A stretch of 7,093 nucleotides of DNA from Clostridia bacterium (GCA_017452215.1 JAFTMU010000364.1:1-7093), one strand, 5' to 3'; positions 1 through 6,370 are shown, numbered from the stretch's first letter. Numbers and translations are program-made. The notes: generated from the letters alone by a model not told the origin.

Positions 1-2636
1 CCGACTTTGACATCACCTTTACGGCGGATGCTGATGGAAATATCACTATTACAAGCGGGAACGCTACGTTGGAGAAGGAGGACGATATCAATTACATCGT
101 GGTCGTGCTTGCCGCTTGTGAGCATACCTTTGAGAATGGGAAGTACTGTTCCGAGGGCGATTACCACTATCAGCGGTGCGACAGCTGTAACTATTATGAT
201 CCCGAGAGCGCAGAGGAGCACTACGAAGGAGTCCTTGTCGATCACCGCTGTGAAGCATGCAACGGGTACGTCCGTGCATGGTGTACGCCCGTTGATGCCG
301 AAACCGATCACTTTTGCTCCAACGGCGAGGGCTGCGGAACAAGGCTTATAGATCTTTGCGTCGACGCTGACGGCGACCATGTCTGCGACGGCTGCAAGTG
401 GGTCATGGATTGGTTGTGCGAGGACGGCGACAACGACCACCTGTGTGACACCGAGAGCTGCAAGGAAAGGCTTTCCGATTGCGGAGACGATGACGGAGAT
501 GAACAGTGCGATGTTTGTGGGGTAAGGCTCGCAAACGTAAGTGCAAAATTTACCGAACTAAATTATGCCTACGATGCCGACAAAGAAAACATACTGGTCT
601 CGGGTATACTGATCGTCTACGGCAATATGGAAGGCACGGTCACTGTCAAGTGGAGGGACGGTGAAGATGAGATCACGGCAACGGGTCGTGTGACCGAGGG
701 GTTTGCCGAGTTGGAGTTTGAAGGGGTCGATCTATTCGAGCTGCCCAGCCTTATGGTCACCTTTGTGCCGGATAATGCGGAAGTTGCTACCTGGGAAGAC
801 AACTATAATCTTTGGAACGACACGCTGCGGGTTGAAGTAGAGGCAAACGATTCTGTCGGTTACGGGGCAACCACGTGGATCAACGGCTTTGTTACCGATC
901 ATCTATTCCTCTTCCCGGGGGCTGAGGTCACGTTCAAGGTGAATCTTCAGTCGGGGGACAGCTATACGGTTGAGGAGTGCTATTTTGATAGCGTTTACGG
1001 CAACCTGCCCTTCGAGTACACCAACGACGGAATGGGGACGTTCACCTTTACCATGCCCGAGGGTGACAGCAGCGCAGTGTATATAATACTTCTCCTTGAA
1101 CACGATGCTACGCAGTGCGCCGATGCCGATAACGATCACCGCTGTGACAGTGATATTTGCGATCGAATCCTTGCTGTAACTTCAGATGAGAACGGCGACA
1201 ACCTCTGCGACGTCTGCGGTAATGGAATGGTGCAGCTTGGCAACCAAAAGAGCTGTAGCATCGAAGAGCTGCTGGAAAAAGCGGCGGACGGCGACACCGT
1301 TAGATTGTTGGAAGATCATACCATGCCAGGCGGTATAGGAACATTTGCTAACATTTGGTTCGCCAAGGACGACGATACCACCGTCACCTTGGATCTCAAC
1401 GGCTTTACCCTTTCGGTGCTAAATGCAAACTATCTCATCGACGTCGGAAACGGGACGCTGAGGATCATTGACAGCAGTGAAAATAAGACGGGAGCTATGA
1501 CCAATCCCAACGGCGAGGGCATCATCTATCTGTCCGGCGGTGTGCTGGATCTTCGTGACTATCATAGCCCCGCAGGAATTACCGTTTCTAATGGCAACAA
1601 CGTGCCGATTGGCGTAACGGGACACTGCGGCGAGGAGCCGATCAAGCTTCTGCTCCCCACAGGCTACGCTGTAAGGCTTGATGAATATAACGGCATTTTT
1701 TCCACCGTCATTCCAAGCACGCTCACTGCCACCGTCGTATGTCGGGCTAAGATCACGGGCGCTTCCATCACCGCAGGCGTTGATCTGACGATGAACTACT
1801 ACGTATCCATTTACGACCCCACCCCCCTCAAGGAAGGACAGAGGCTTGTCATGCAGTGTACCATGAACGGCAAGACCGTGGCGGTTTATGCAAACCAAGC
1901 CCTCGTTGACGGCGAATACGTCTTTGCCTTCCAAGGCATCGCACCTCAGCAAATGACAGATCTTATCGATGCCACTCTGGTGGTCGTGGATGAAAACGGC
2001 GAGGTCATCAATATTCTTGTGGAAAAGAAGGGATACAGCGTCAAGCAGAACGCCGAGGCGCTTCTGACTGCCCACAAGGACGACGCAGCCTTGGTGCAGC
2101 TCGTCACCGATCTGTTGACCTACGGCGCAGCAGCGCAGAACTACAAGGATTATAACAACGGGGATCCCGCTGACCTTGCAAACGCAGGCGTCCAGAACCT
2201 CGGTACTCCTTCCGTGGCTTTGCCTACCGATGCCGAAAACGTGAAGAAGCTGACCACACACGTGGAAACACTCGGAAACGTGTACTTCACGTCTGCTACC
2301 GTTTGGTTTGACAGCGTGAATAAGATCGGCGTAACGCTTTCCACCACCGAGGACGTCGTTTTGAAGGTCAACGGCGAAGCAGTCGAGCTGACGGGCACGA
2401 CCTATTACACCGATGCCATCTACGCAACGGGCTTTGATACAGTCTATACCTTCGAGCTTTATGAAGGCGACACGCTCGTTCAGACACTCACCTACAGCGT
2501 ATCCGCTTACGTTTACGCTATGATGGATAAGACGGAGGGCAGTCAGCTCACCGAAATGGCAGAGCTTGCAAGGGCACTCTACCGCTATGGCGTATCCGCA
2601 GTTGCATATAAAAATGCACAAGCTTCCAAGTCTTAA
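1..2636 (+). CDS. Large secreted/surface protein with Cys/Asp repeats, 5' end outside window
   Basis: The frame is open from the window edge (first full codon at base 3), so only the last 877 residues are seen and the signal peptide is missing. Window residues 39-172 are Cys-rich, with units like C-x-D-x-D-x-D-H-x-C-D-x-C, for example CVDADGDHVCDGC and CEDGDNDHLC. Two more units sit at about 372-405, after a beta-rich stretch of about 200 residues. Residues 418-570 carry phrases such as TVTLDLNGFTLSV and GTLRIIDSS, which suggest a beta-helix-like or adhesin fold. Residues 577-877 form a C-terminal region with two related halves (YSVKQNAEALL...LLTYGAAAQNY and YSVSAYVYAMM...ALYRYGVSAVAY). The Asp-rich loops resemble calcium-binding thrombospondin type 3 or dockerin-like loops; this is inference. 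No LPXTG motif or C-terminal membrane anchor is present. An extracellular structural, adhesive or glycan-binding role is likely, but no enzyme motif is visible. It leads a group with the next two small genes. Confidence 0.85.
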   Translation, partial: DFDITFTADADGNITITSGNATLEKEDDINYIVVVLAACEHTFENGKYCSEGDYHYQRCDSCNYYDPESAEEHYEGVLVDHRCEACNGYVRAWCTPVDAETDHFCSNGEGCGTRLIDLCVDADGDHVCDGCKWVMDWLCEDGDNDHLCDTESCKERLSDCGDDDGDEQCDVCGVRLANVSAKFTELNYAYDADKENILVSGILIVYGNMEGTVTVKWRDGEDEITATGRVTEGFAELEFEGVDLFELPSLMVTFVPDNAEVATWEDNYNLWNDTLRVEVEANDSVGYGATTWINGFVTDHLFLFPGAEVTFKVNLQSGDSYTVEECYFDSVYGNLPFEYTNDGMGTFTFTMPEGDSSAVYIILLLEHDATQCADADNDHRCDSDICDRILAVTSDENGDNLCDVCGNGMVQLGNQKSCSIEELLEKAADGDTVRLLEDHTMPGGIGTFANIWFAKDDDTTVTLDLNGFTLSVLNANYLIDVGNGTLRIIDSSENKTGAMTNPNGEGIIYLSGGVLDLRDYHSPAGITVSNGNNVPIGVTGHCGEEPIKLLLPTGYAVRLDEYNGIFSTVIPSTLTATVVCRAKITGASITAGVDLTMNYYVSIYDPTPLKEGQRLVMQCTMNGKTVAVYANQALVDGEYVFAFQGIAPQQMTDLIDATLVVVDENGEVINILVEKKGYSVKQNAEALLTAHKDDAALVQLVTDLLTYGAAAQNYKDYNNGDPADLANAGVQNLGTPSVALPTDAENVKKLTTHVETLGNVYFTSATVWFDSVNKIGVTLSTTEDVVLKVNGEAVELTGTTYYTDAIYATGFDTVYTFELYEGDTLVQTLTYSVSAYVYAMMDKTEGSQLTEMAELARALYRYGVSAVAYKNAQASKS

Positions 2637-2649
2637 AAGGAGAAATACA

Positions 2650-2784
2650 ATGAAAAACGAAACGAAACTGAATTATCAAGAGCCCGAAATGAGCATTTTC
2701 CTTTTTGAAGCAACGGACATCATCGCCACCAGCGGTGTTACCGGTGGCTTTGCGGGTGACGAGGATCCGATGCGTTTGGCGTGA
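2650..2784 (+). CDS. Small 44-residue peptide of unknown function
   Basis: The start is ATG 2650, preceded by AAGGAGA (2637-2643) at a normal distance and 13 nt after the stop of the large surface protein, so the genes are probably co-transcribed. The peptide begins MKNETKLNYQEPEMSIFLFE, continues with ATDIIATSGVTGGFAGDEDP and ends MRLA. It has a polar start, a Y-x-x-P-E-M motif, a short hydrophobic F/I/L stretch, a D-I-I-A-T-S-G motif and a Gly/Asp-rich tail. There is no signal peptide, transmembrane segment or Cys. From memory, small proteins with a 'Y-x-x-P-E ... F-x-x-x-D-(V/I)-(I/V)-x-T-S' pattern recur in gut Clostridia, but I cannot name a family or function. A ribosomally made peptide precursor is conceivable, but no modifying enzyme lies nearby. 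An in-frame ATG at 2566 lies inside the upstream gene and has no convincing ribosome binding site. Confidence 0.7.
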   Translation: MKNETKLNYQEPEMSIFLFEATDIIATSGVTGGFAGDEDPMRLA

Positions 2785-2795
2785 GGTGACGGGAG

Positions 2796-3029
2796 ATGCT
2801 TAAAAGAACAGTTACACTGCTCCTTATCGTCCTGTTGCTCGCTTTGACCGCTTGCGGCGGGAGCACGGATAGCACCGATACGGGTGGAGGCTCGTCCTCC
2901 ACCCCCACGGCGGAAAGCACCGATCCAATCGACGAAAAGGAGGCAACGCCCGAGCAAAGCGAAGCCCCCTCCGAGGAAGGATCGCCCGACCACGAGAAAG
3001 ACGTTCATTTCCCAAAGGTGGAATTTTAA
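2796..3029 (+). CDS. Small lipoprotein with Ser/Thr/Pro/Glu-rich tail
   Basis: This is a 77-residue protein. Its N-terminus has a basic start (MLKR), a hydrophobic core of Leu/Val/Ile and a lipobox L-T-A-C with Cys20, so it should be a diacylglycerol-modified lipoprotein cleaved by signal peptidase II. The mature part is only 58 residues: a low-complexity Gly/Ser/Thr/Asp/Glu/Pro linker ending DVHFPKVEF. No folded domain is visible, so it is either a very short tethered peptide or the remnant of a longer lipoprotein that lost its C-terminal domain. AGGTGA (2784-2789) overlaps the stop of the preceding gene and serves as ribosome binding site 6 nt before ATG 2796. It is the last gene of the surface-protein group; the repeat with terminator hairpins starts 23 nt after its stop. 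Confidence 0.75.
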   Translation: MLKRTVTLLLIVLLLALTACGGSTDSTDTGGGSSSTPTAESTDPIDEKEATPEQSEAPSEEGSPDHEKDVHFPKVEF

Positions 3030-3055
3030 GTAAGCCCAATAAGCTTTGCCCCAAA

Positions 3056-3105
3056 GGGGGTGTCTCAAATGCGTCTCGCATTTGGTCGACACCCCCCTGG
3101 TTTTT
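3056..3105 (+). terminator. Rho-independent terminator of the surface-protein operon
   Basis: GGGGGTGTC (3056-3064) pairs with GACACCCCC (3088-3096), with an inner stem TCAAATGCG/CGCATTTGG (one U-G pair) closing on a TCT loop. A TTTTT run starts 4 nt after the stem, at 3101. It lies 27 nt past the lipoprotein stop. The same hairpin follows the second operon at 6946. Confidence 0.75.
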
Positions 3106-3187
3106 GCTTTGCGGCTTGACGCCGCAATTTTTATCCATGATTTGACCGTATTTGATCGTACTTGCAAACGAAAAACGCAAATTCCCG

Positions 3188-3220
3188 GCGCAAAAAAGCC
3201 TACCGGCGGCTTTTTTGCGC
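3188..3220. terminator. Symmetrical A-tract/T-tract hairpin, possible bidirectional terminator
   Basis: GCGCAAAAAAGCC (3188-3200) and GGCTTTTTTGCGC (3208-3220) form a perfect 13-bp stem with loop TACCGGC. The A6/T6 tract is inside the stem, so both strands give a G+C-rich top followed by a T run. It could stop readthrough from either side; this is inferred from structure alone. The window ends inside the matching loop of copy 2. Confidence 0.5.
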
Positions 3221-3222
3221 GA

Positions 3223-3262
3223 GGGGCTGTCTCAAATTTGCAATTTGGGACAGCCCCTTTTT
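3223..3262 (+). terminator. Strong rho-independent terminator at the right end of the repeat
   Basis: GGGGCTGTC-TCAAATT (3223-3238) pairs along its full length with AATTTGG-GACAGCCCC (3242-3257), a 16-bp stem with one U-G pair and a TGC loop, followed at once by TTTTT. It is similar in sequence to the left hairpin (GGGG-x-TGTCTCAAAT), suggesting that the two ends arose from one ancestral hairpin. Confidence 0.75.
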
Positions 3263-3288
3263 GCTATGAATGTTCACGACCCACGTCA

Positions 3289-3449
3289 TCATCGGGCGTG
3301 AAATAAAGAAATTCGGCAGTACAAACAGCGACATTGGCTGTCGGCACTGCCGAATAATGGCACGAGTGTTGATAACAGACTTCGTCATCGGGCGTGAAAT
3401 AAAGAAATTCGGCAGTACAAACAGCGATGTTGGCTGTCAGCACTGCCGA
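3289..3449. repeat. Two direct copies of a 65-bp hairpin unit abutting the tRNA 3' end
   Basis: Copy A (3289-3353) and copy B (3385-3449) match at 62 of 65 positions and are 96 bp apart. Each has an inverted repeat TTCGGCAGT/ACTGCCGA(A) with inner arms ACAGC/GCTGT. Weak similarity (about 15/24) continues to the left of both cores, so the ancestral duplicated unit was probably about 90-96 bp. Copy B ends one base before the CCA end of the tRNA. On the minus strand each hairpin is followed by ATTTCTTTATTTC, terminator-like. Confidence 0.85.
3396..3449 (-). terminator. Probable terminator of the tRNA-Pro transcript
   Basis: Read on the minus strand just after the tRNA, TCGGCAGT (3449-3442) pairs with ACTGCCGA (3416-3409), with inner GCTGAC... 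arms and ACAGC/GCTGT pairing. A T-rich tract ATTTCTTTATTTC follows (3408-3396). The T run is interrupted, so termination strength is uncertain. A near-identical hairpin at 3312-3354 lies further along and could act as a backup. Confidence 0.5.
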
Positions 3450-3450
3450 C

Positions 3451-3527
<77 letters not shown>

Positions 3528-3542
3528 ATTTTATACCCAAGT

Positions 3543-3571
3543 ATTATACCATGTTATTTTTCTTTTGTCAA
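3543..3571 (-). promoter_or_regulatory. Consensus sigma-70/SigA promoter of tRNA-Pro
   Basis: On the minus strand TTGACA (3571-3566) and TATAAT (3548-3543) are both perfect consensus boxes with a 17-bp spacer. Transcription should begin near 3536, giving a leader of about 9 nt before the mature tRNA. The DNA upstream of the -35 box is A/T-rich, compatible with an UP element, as expected for a stable RNA gene. Confidence 0.88.
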
Positions 3572-3629
3572 TCCATTTTTGAAAAAATGTTTCATCGACC
3601 CCAAAAATGTTTTTTGTCATTACGGCTTG

Positions 3630-3656
3630 AAATGTGCGGGAACCTCTTGCACATTT
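3630..3656. promoter_or_regulatory. Inverted repeat over the nagA -35 region, candidate operator
   Basis: AAATGTGC (3630-3637) and GCACATTT (3649-3656) are perfect 8-bp inverted arms 11 bp apart. The right arm covers the -35 element of the nagA promoter, so a bound repressor would block RNA polymerase. The AAATGT half motif also occurs at 3585-3590 and 3605-3610. The arms plus the following T run could instead form a weak terminator. No regulator gene is in view to name a binding protein. Confidence 0.4.
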
Positions 3657-3675
3657 TTTTAAAGCATGATATAAT
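3647..3675 (+). promoter_or_regulatory. Promoter of the nagA operon with extended -10
   Basis: TATAAT (3670-3675) is preceded by TG one base upstream (TGATATAAT), an extended -10. TTGCAC (3647-3652) is a weak -35 box at 17-bp spacing. Transcription would start near 3682, leaving a leader of about 30 nt before ATG 3713. This argues against the alternative ATG at 3683, which would sit on the start site. Confidence 0.75.
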
Positions 3676-3712
3676 AAAGTGAATGAACGATTCGCAAAGG
3701 AGGGGAGGATGC

Positions 3713-4846
3713 ATGACACAACTTTTGTTGGGCGGGCGTGTATGGAGAACGACACACGAATTTTGGGAGAATTGCCCCATTTTGCTTTGTGACGGCAGGA
3801 TCATTGCCGTTGGAGAAAGTGCCTTGGAGAGCACCTCGGACGCAGTAAGGGATATTTCCGGCATGACCGTTTTGCCGGGACTTGTGGACGTACATACCCA
3901 TGGACGGAGCGGGTTCGATTTTAATCTTGCCACCACCGGGCAAATGAAGGCCATGAAGGAGGACTACGCCCGTCATGGCGTCACGTCGGTGTTTGCTACC
4001 CTCGCCTCTGCCACGAAGGAGGAATGGAGAGTTTCTGTAGATTCCATTGTGGAGAGCGGCTACGAGGGCGTCCATTTTGAGGGACGCTATCTCAATCCCG
4101 CAAAGCGGGGCGCTCACGCCGAACGATTGCTGGTGCCGCTTGATGCCAACGATTTGGCGGACACTCTGCGAGATATCCCGATCCCTTGCCACGTCAGCGC
4201 CGCTTTGGAGCTGGACGGTGACGGATCTTTTGCCCAAAAAGCAATTGAAATGGGTGCTACGTTGGCGCTGGGACATACCAATGCCACGGCGGCAGAGGCT
4301 CGGCTTGCCTTGGAGCGAGGCGCTACAGCATTTACCCACTTGTATAACTGTATGCCTCCTTTGCATCACCGCATGGGCGGCGCCGTCTCGGTGGCGCTCA
4401 CGGGCAACGCTTACGGAGAGCTCATCGCCGACGGCATTCACATCTGTCCCGAGATGATCGCCCTCGGCTACCGTTGCCTTGGAAAGGATAAAACAGTGCT
4501 TATTACCGATTCCATGTCCGCCACAGGCTGCCCCGACGGAGAATATTCCATCGCAGGCATGCCCGTTGTGGTCAAAAACGGCAAGGCGCTGACGGTGGAG
4601 GGCGCTTTGGCGGGCAGTACGCTCAACCTTTGGGACGGCGTGCGCAATCTTATGGCGTTTGCCAATGTCCCTCTCTCCGATGCCATTGCCGCCGCAACCG
4701 TCAATCCTGCCCGCATGGTAGGGATCGACGATCTTGTGGGAAGCATTGACCCGGGCAAGAGAGCCGATCTGTTATTTGTAAACGACAAAACAGAGCTGTG
4801 CGAGGTGCTTTATCAAGGGCGCTCCGTCATGGCAGAGAATCAATAA
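3713..4846 (+). CDS. nagA: N-acetylglucosamine-6-phosphate deacetylase
   Basis: This 377-residue cytoplasmic amidohydrolase should remove acetate from GlcNAc-6-phosphate to give glucosamine-6-phosphate, feeding amino sugars into glycolysis or wall synthesis. The NagA signature is complete: metal-site HTH at 61-63 after GLVDV, HFEG with Glu123, LNPAKRGAH (128-135), GHTNAT with His188, THLYNCMPP with His209, HHRMGG (218-223), ADGIHI with His243, and LITDSMSATG with catalytic Asp266. The late NPARMVG and GSIDPGKRADL motifs are typical amidohydrolase C-terminal segments. Length fits the family. The HTH pair resembles the Bacillus-type two-metal enzymes rather than E. coli NagA, which lacks it. 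ATG 3713 is chosen because AAAGGAGG (3696-3703) lies 9 nt upstream; the in-frame ATG 3683 falls on the predicted transcription start. GalNAc-6-phosphate as substrate cannot be excluded. It is first gene of a three-gene operon; no nagB is seen here. Confidence 0.93.
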   Translation: MTQLLLGGRVWRTTHEFWENCPILLCDGRIIAVGESALESTSDAVRDISGMTVLPGLVDVHTHGRSGFDFNLATTGQMKAMKEDYARHGVTSVFATLASATKEEWRVSVDSIVESGYEGVHFEGRYLNPAKRGAHAERLLVPLDANDLADTLRDIPIPCHVSAALELDGDGSFAQKAIEMGATLALGHTNATAAEARLALERGATAFTHLYNCMPPLHHRMGGAVSVALTGNAYGELIADGIHICPEMIALGYRCLGKDKTVLITDSMSATGCPDGEYSIAGMPVVVKNGKALTVEGALAGSTLNLWDGVRNLMAFANVPLSDAIAAATVNPARMVGIDDLVGSIDPGKRADLLFVNDKTELCEVLYQGRSVMAENQ

Positions 4847-4874
4847 AAAGAAAATCAGAAAAGGGAGAAAAACA

Positions 4875-6359
4875 ATGAAGAAGAATCAAAAGAGCCGTGC
4901 GGCGAACACCTGGTGCAATCCGCTTCCCATTCCGCAGATCCCAAGAGGGAAGGACGATTGGTATCCTTTTGAACACGGAATGTTCAGCCACGAGAACAAG
5001 CCCGAGAGCGTAAAGGGCCCCGATTACCGAACCATTTCCGACCCTACTGTTTTTTATCACGAGGGTAAGTGGTATTTGTATCCCAGCTACGGCATGGCGT
5101 GGGTCAGTGAGGACTTTGCCAATTGGAAGCACGTGCGCACCGAGCCCTACTGTCCCAAATACAGCCCCTCCATCATTCCGTGGGGAAAGAAATTCTTGCT
5201 CACCTCATGGATCTGTCCCTTATACGTATCGGATAGCCCTACAGGACCCTTTGAGGAGTTGGGCGAGTTCATCATGCCCGACGGCAAGACCTTCCGTCCC
5301 TGCGACCCCGATCTTTTTGCCGATGACGATGGCAGGATCTATATGCACGCCTTTGCCAGCGAGCCCACCACCGAATTTCACCGCTTTAACTGCATGATCG
5401 TGGGATATGAATTAGACCGTGAGGATCCCCGCCGTGTCATTCGTGGTCCCGAGGTCATTTTGAAAATGAACCCCGACAACGTCTGGGAGAGAAAGGGCTA
5501 CCATAATCAGAACAAAAAGTTTGGTTGGGTCGAGGGACCTCACATGGTCAAGCACAACGGTAGATACTATATGATCTACGGCACCCCCGATACCTGCAAC
5601 GGCACCTACGCCATGGCGGTATATTATTCGGACGAGAGCCCCCTGGACGGCTTCAAGTGTCAGAAGAAGAACCCCCTGACCCTGCGCCGTGACGGCGTGG
5701 TCATCGGTACGGGACACGGATGCGTGGAGCACGGTCCTAACAATACGCTCTGGGCGTTTTATACCATTCCTGCCCCCTCCTTCCACCAATATGAGCGCCG
5801 CATCGGCATGGACCTGGTGGACGTGGACGAAAACGGTGAATTGTACTGCCCCCACGGCGTGACCAATACGCCCCAGTATATTCCGGGACTTCGTGAAGAT
5901 GCAGTGACCTGTAACTCCCCCGATTTGGTTTCTCTGACGGGATACGCCGCCACCACGGCGTCCAGCCACGTGTACGGACGGGAGCCCATTTATGCAGTGG
6001 ATGAGCACAACCTGACCTGGTGGGAGCCGCAGGCAGACGACCGTGAGCCCACTCTCACCTGCGACCTGCAAGGTCCTTACGAGATCAGCTCCGTCCGCAT
6101 CTGGTGGAGAGAGCTGGACATCGATTACGCAAGCGGTCGCACCCCCGAGCCTGTAAAATATGTGATCGAGGGCTTTGACGGGGAGGAATGGAAAACGGTG
6201 TTGGATGCCTCGGATAACACGGAGGACAAAAACATCGATTACCGCATCTTTGACACCTTCAAGTGTCAAAAGGTCCGCCTGCGCATTACGGGTTGGGCAA
6301 AGGATTGTCGCATCGGTGTCGTCGATTTTGCCGTATTCGGTGAGTTCTCGGAGGATTGA
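4875..6359 (+). CDS. GH43-type glycoside hydrolase with C-terminal discoidin-like domain
   Basis: This 494-residue protein has a five-bladed beta-propeller glycosidase part (about 10-345). Expected GH43/clan-F residues are visible: catalytic base Asp56 in ISDPTVFYHEGKWYLY, transition-state Asp144 in CDPDLFADDDGRIYM, general acid Glu220 in WVEGPHMVKHNGRYYMIYG, and His281 in GTGHGCVEHGP. Residues about 354-492 (SLTGYAATTASSHVYG to DFAVFGEF) look like an F5/8 type C (discoidin, CBM32-like) beta-sandwich. No signal peptide or membrane segment is seen, so it likely acts in the cytoplasm on imported oligosaccharides. GH43 members act on arabinosides, xylosides or galactosides; the bond cut here cannot be read from sequence. 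AAGGGAG (4861-4867) lies 7 nt before ATG 4875, 28 nt after nagA. Pairing with nagA suggests a substrate containing an N-acetylated amino sugar, but this is inference. Confidence 0.85.
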   Translation: MKKNQKSRAANTWCNPLPIPQIPRGKDDWYPFEHGMFSHENKPESVKGPDYRTISDPTVFYHEGKWYLYPSYGMAWVSEDFANWKHVRTEPYCPKYSPSIIPWGKKFLLTSWICPLYVSDSPTGPFEELGEFIMPDGKTFRPCDPDLFADDDGRIYMHAFASEPTTEFHRFNCMIVGYELDREDPRRVIRGPEVILKMNPDNVWERKGYHNQNKKFGWVEGPHMVKHNGRYYMIYGTPDTCNGTYAMAVYYSDESPLDGFKCQKKNPLTLRRDGVVIGTGHGCVEHGPNNTLWAFYTIPAPSFHQYERRIGMDLVDVDENGELYCPHGVTNTPQYIPGLREDAVTCNSPDLVSLTGYAATTASSHVYGREPIYAVDEHNLTWWEPQADDREPTLTCDLQGPYEISSVRIWWRELDIDYASGRTPEPVKYVIEGFDGEEWKTVLDASDNTEDKNIDYRIFDTFKCQKVRLRITGWAKDCRIGVVDFAVFGEFSED

Positions 6360-6370
6360 CGGAGGAGGGC

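Larger units (their letters stand above)
3053..3262. repeat. 210-bp interspersed hairpin repeat with imperfect terminal inverted repeats, copy 1
   Basis: The first 151 bp match the block at 6943-7093 with 4 mismatches. The ends are imperfect inverted repeats: AAAGGGGGTGTCTCAAAT on the left, and AAAGGGGCTGTCCCAAAT as reverse complement of the right (16/18). Four hairpins lie inside: 3056-3096; TTGCGGC/GCCGCAA around 3109-3127; GCGCAAAAAAGCC/GGCTTTTTTGCGC at 3188-3220; and a 16-bp stem at 3223-3257. It encodes no credible protein. It reads like a REP/BIME-type or MITE-like intergenic repeat doubling as a terminator. It lies between the + strand lipoprotein gene and the convergent tRNA gene. Confidence 0.85.

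Noticed and set aside
1419..2621. 400-residue open frame on the minus strand inside the surface protein gene
   Set aside because: It mirrors the + strand gene's codon pattern, has no ribosome binding site or recognisable motif, and the + strand protein shows clear repeat and domain structure.
2676..3167. Minus-strand frame sharing about 38 N-terminal residues (MQVRSNTVK...) with another at 6824-7057
   Set aside because: The shared part is only the translation of the interspersed repeat, hairpins included. The rest runs antisense through different genes, so it is not a conserved protein.
3289..3449. CRISPR-like direct repeats
   Set aside because: There are only two copies, the unit is 65 bp with strong internal pairing, the spacer is 31 bp and partly repeated itself, and no cas gene is present.
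3683..3712. Upstream ATG extending nagA by 10 residues
   Set aside because: It coincides with the predicted transcription start and has no ribosome binding site, whereas ATG 3713 has AAAGGAGG at good spacing.
3659..4441. 260-residue minus-strand frame opposite nagA
   Set aside because: The + strand carries every NagA catalytic motif; the antisense translation is Arg/His/Cys-rich with no family features.
5412..6269. 285-residue minus-strand frame opposite the GH43 gene
   Set aside because: The GH43 motifs lie on the + strand and the antisense frame shows no domain or start signal.
6356..6370. TTG start overlapping the GH43 stop for the membrane protein
   Set aside because: The ribosome binding site GGAGGAGGG lies downstream of it and fits ATG 6371.
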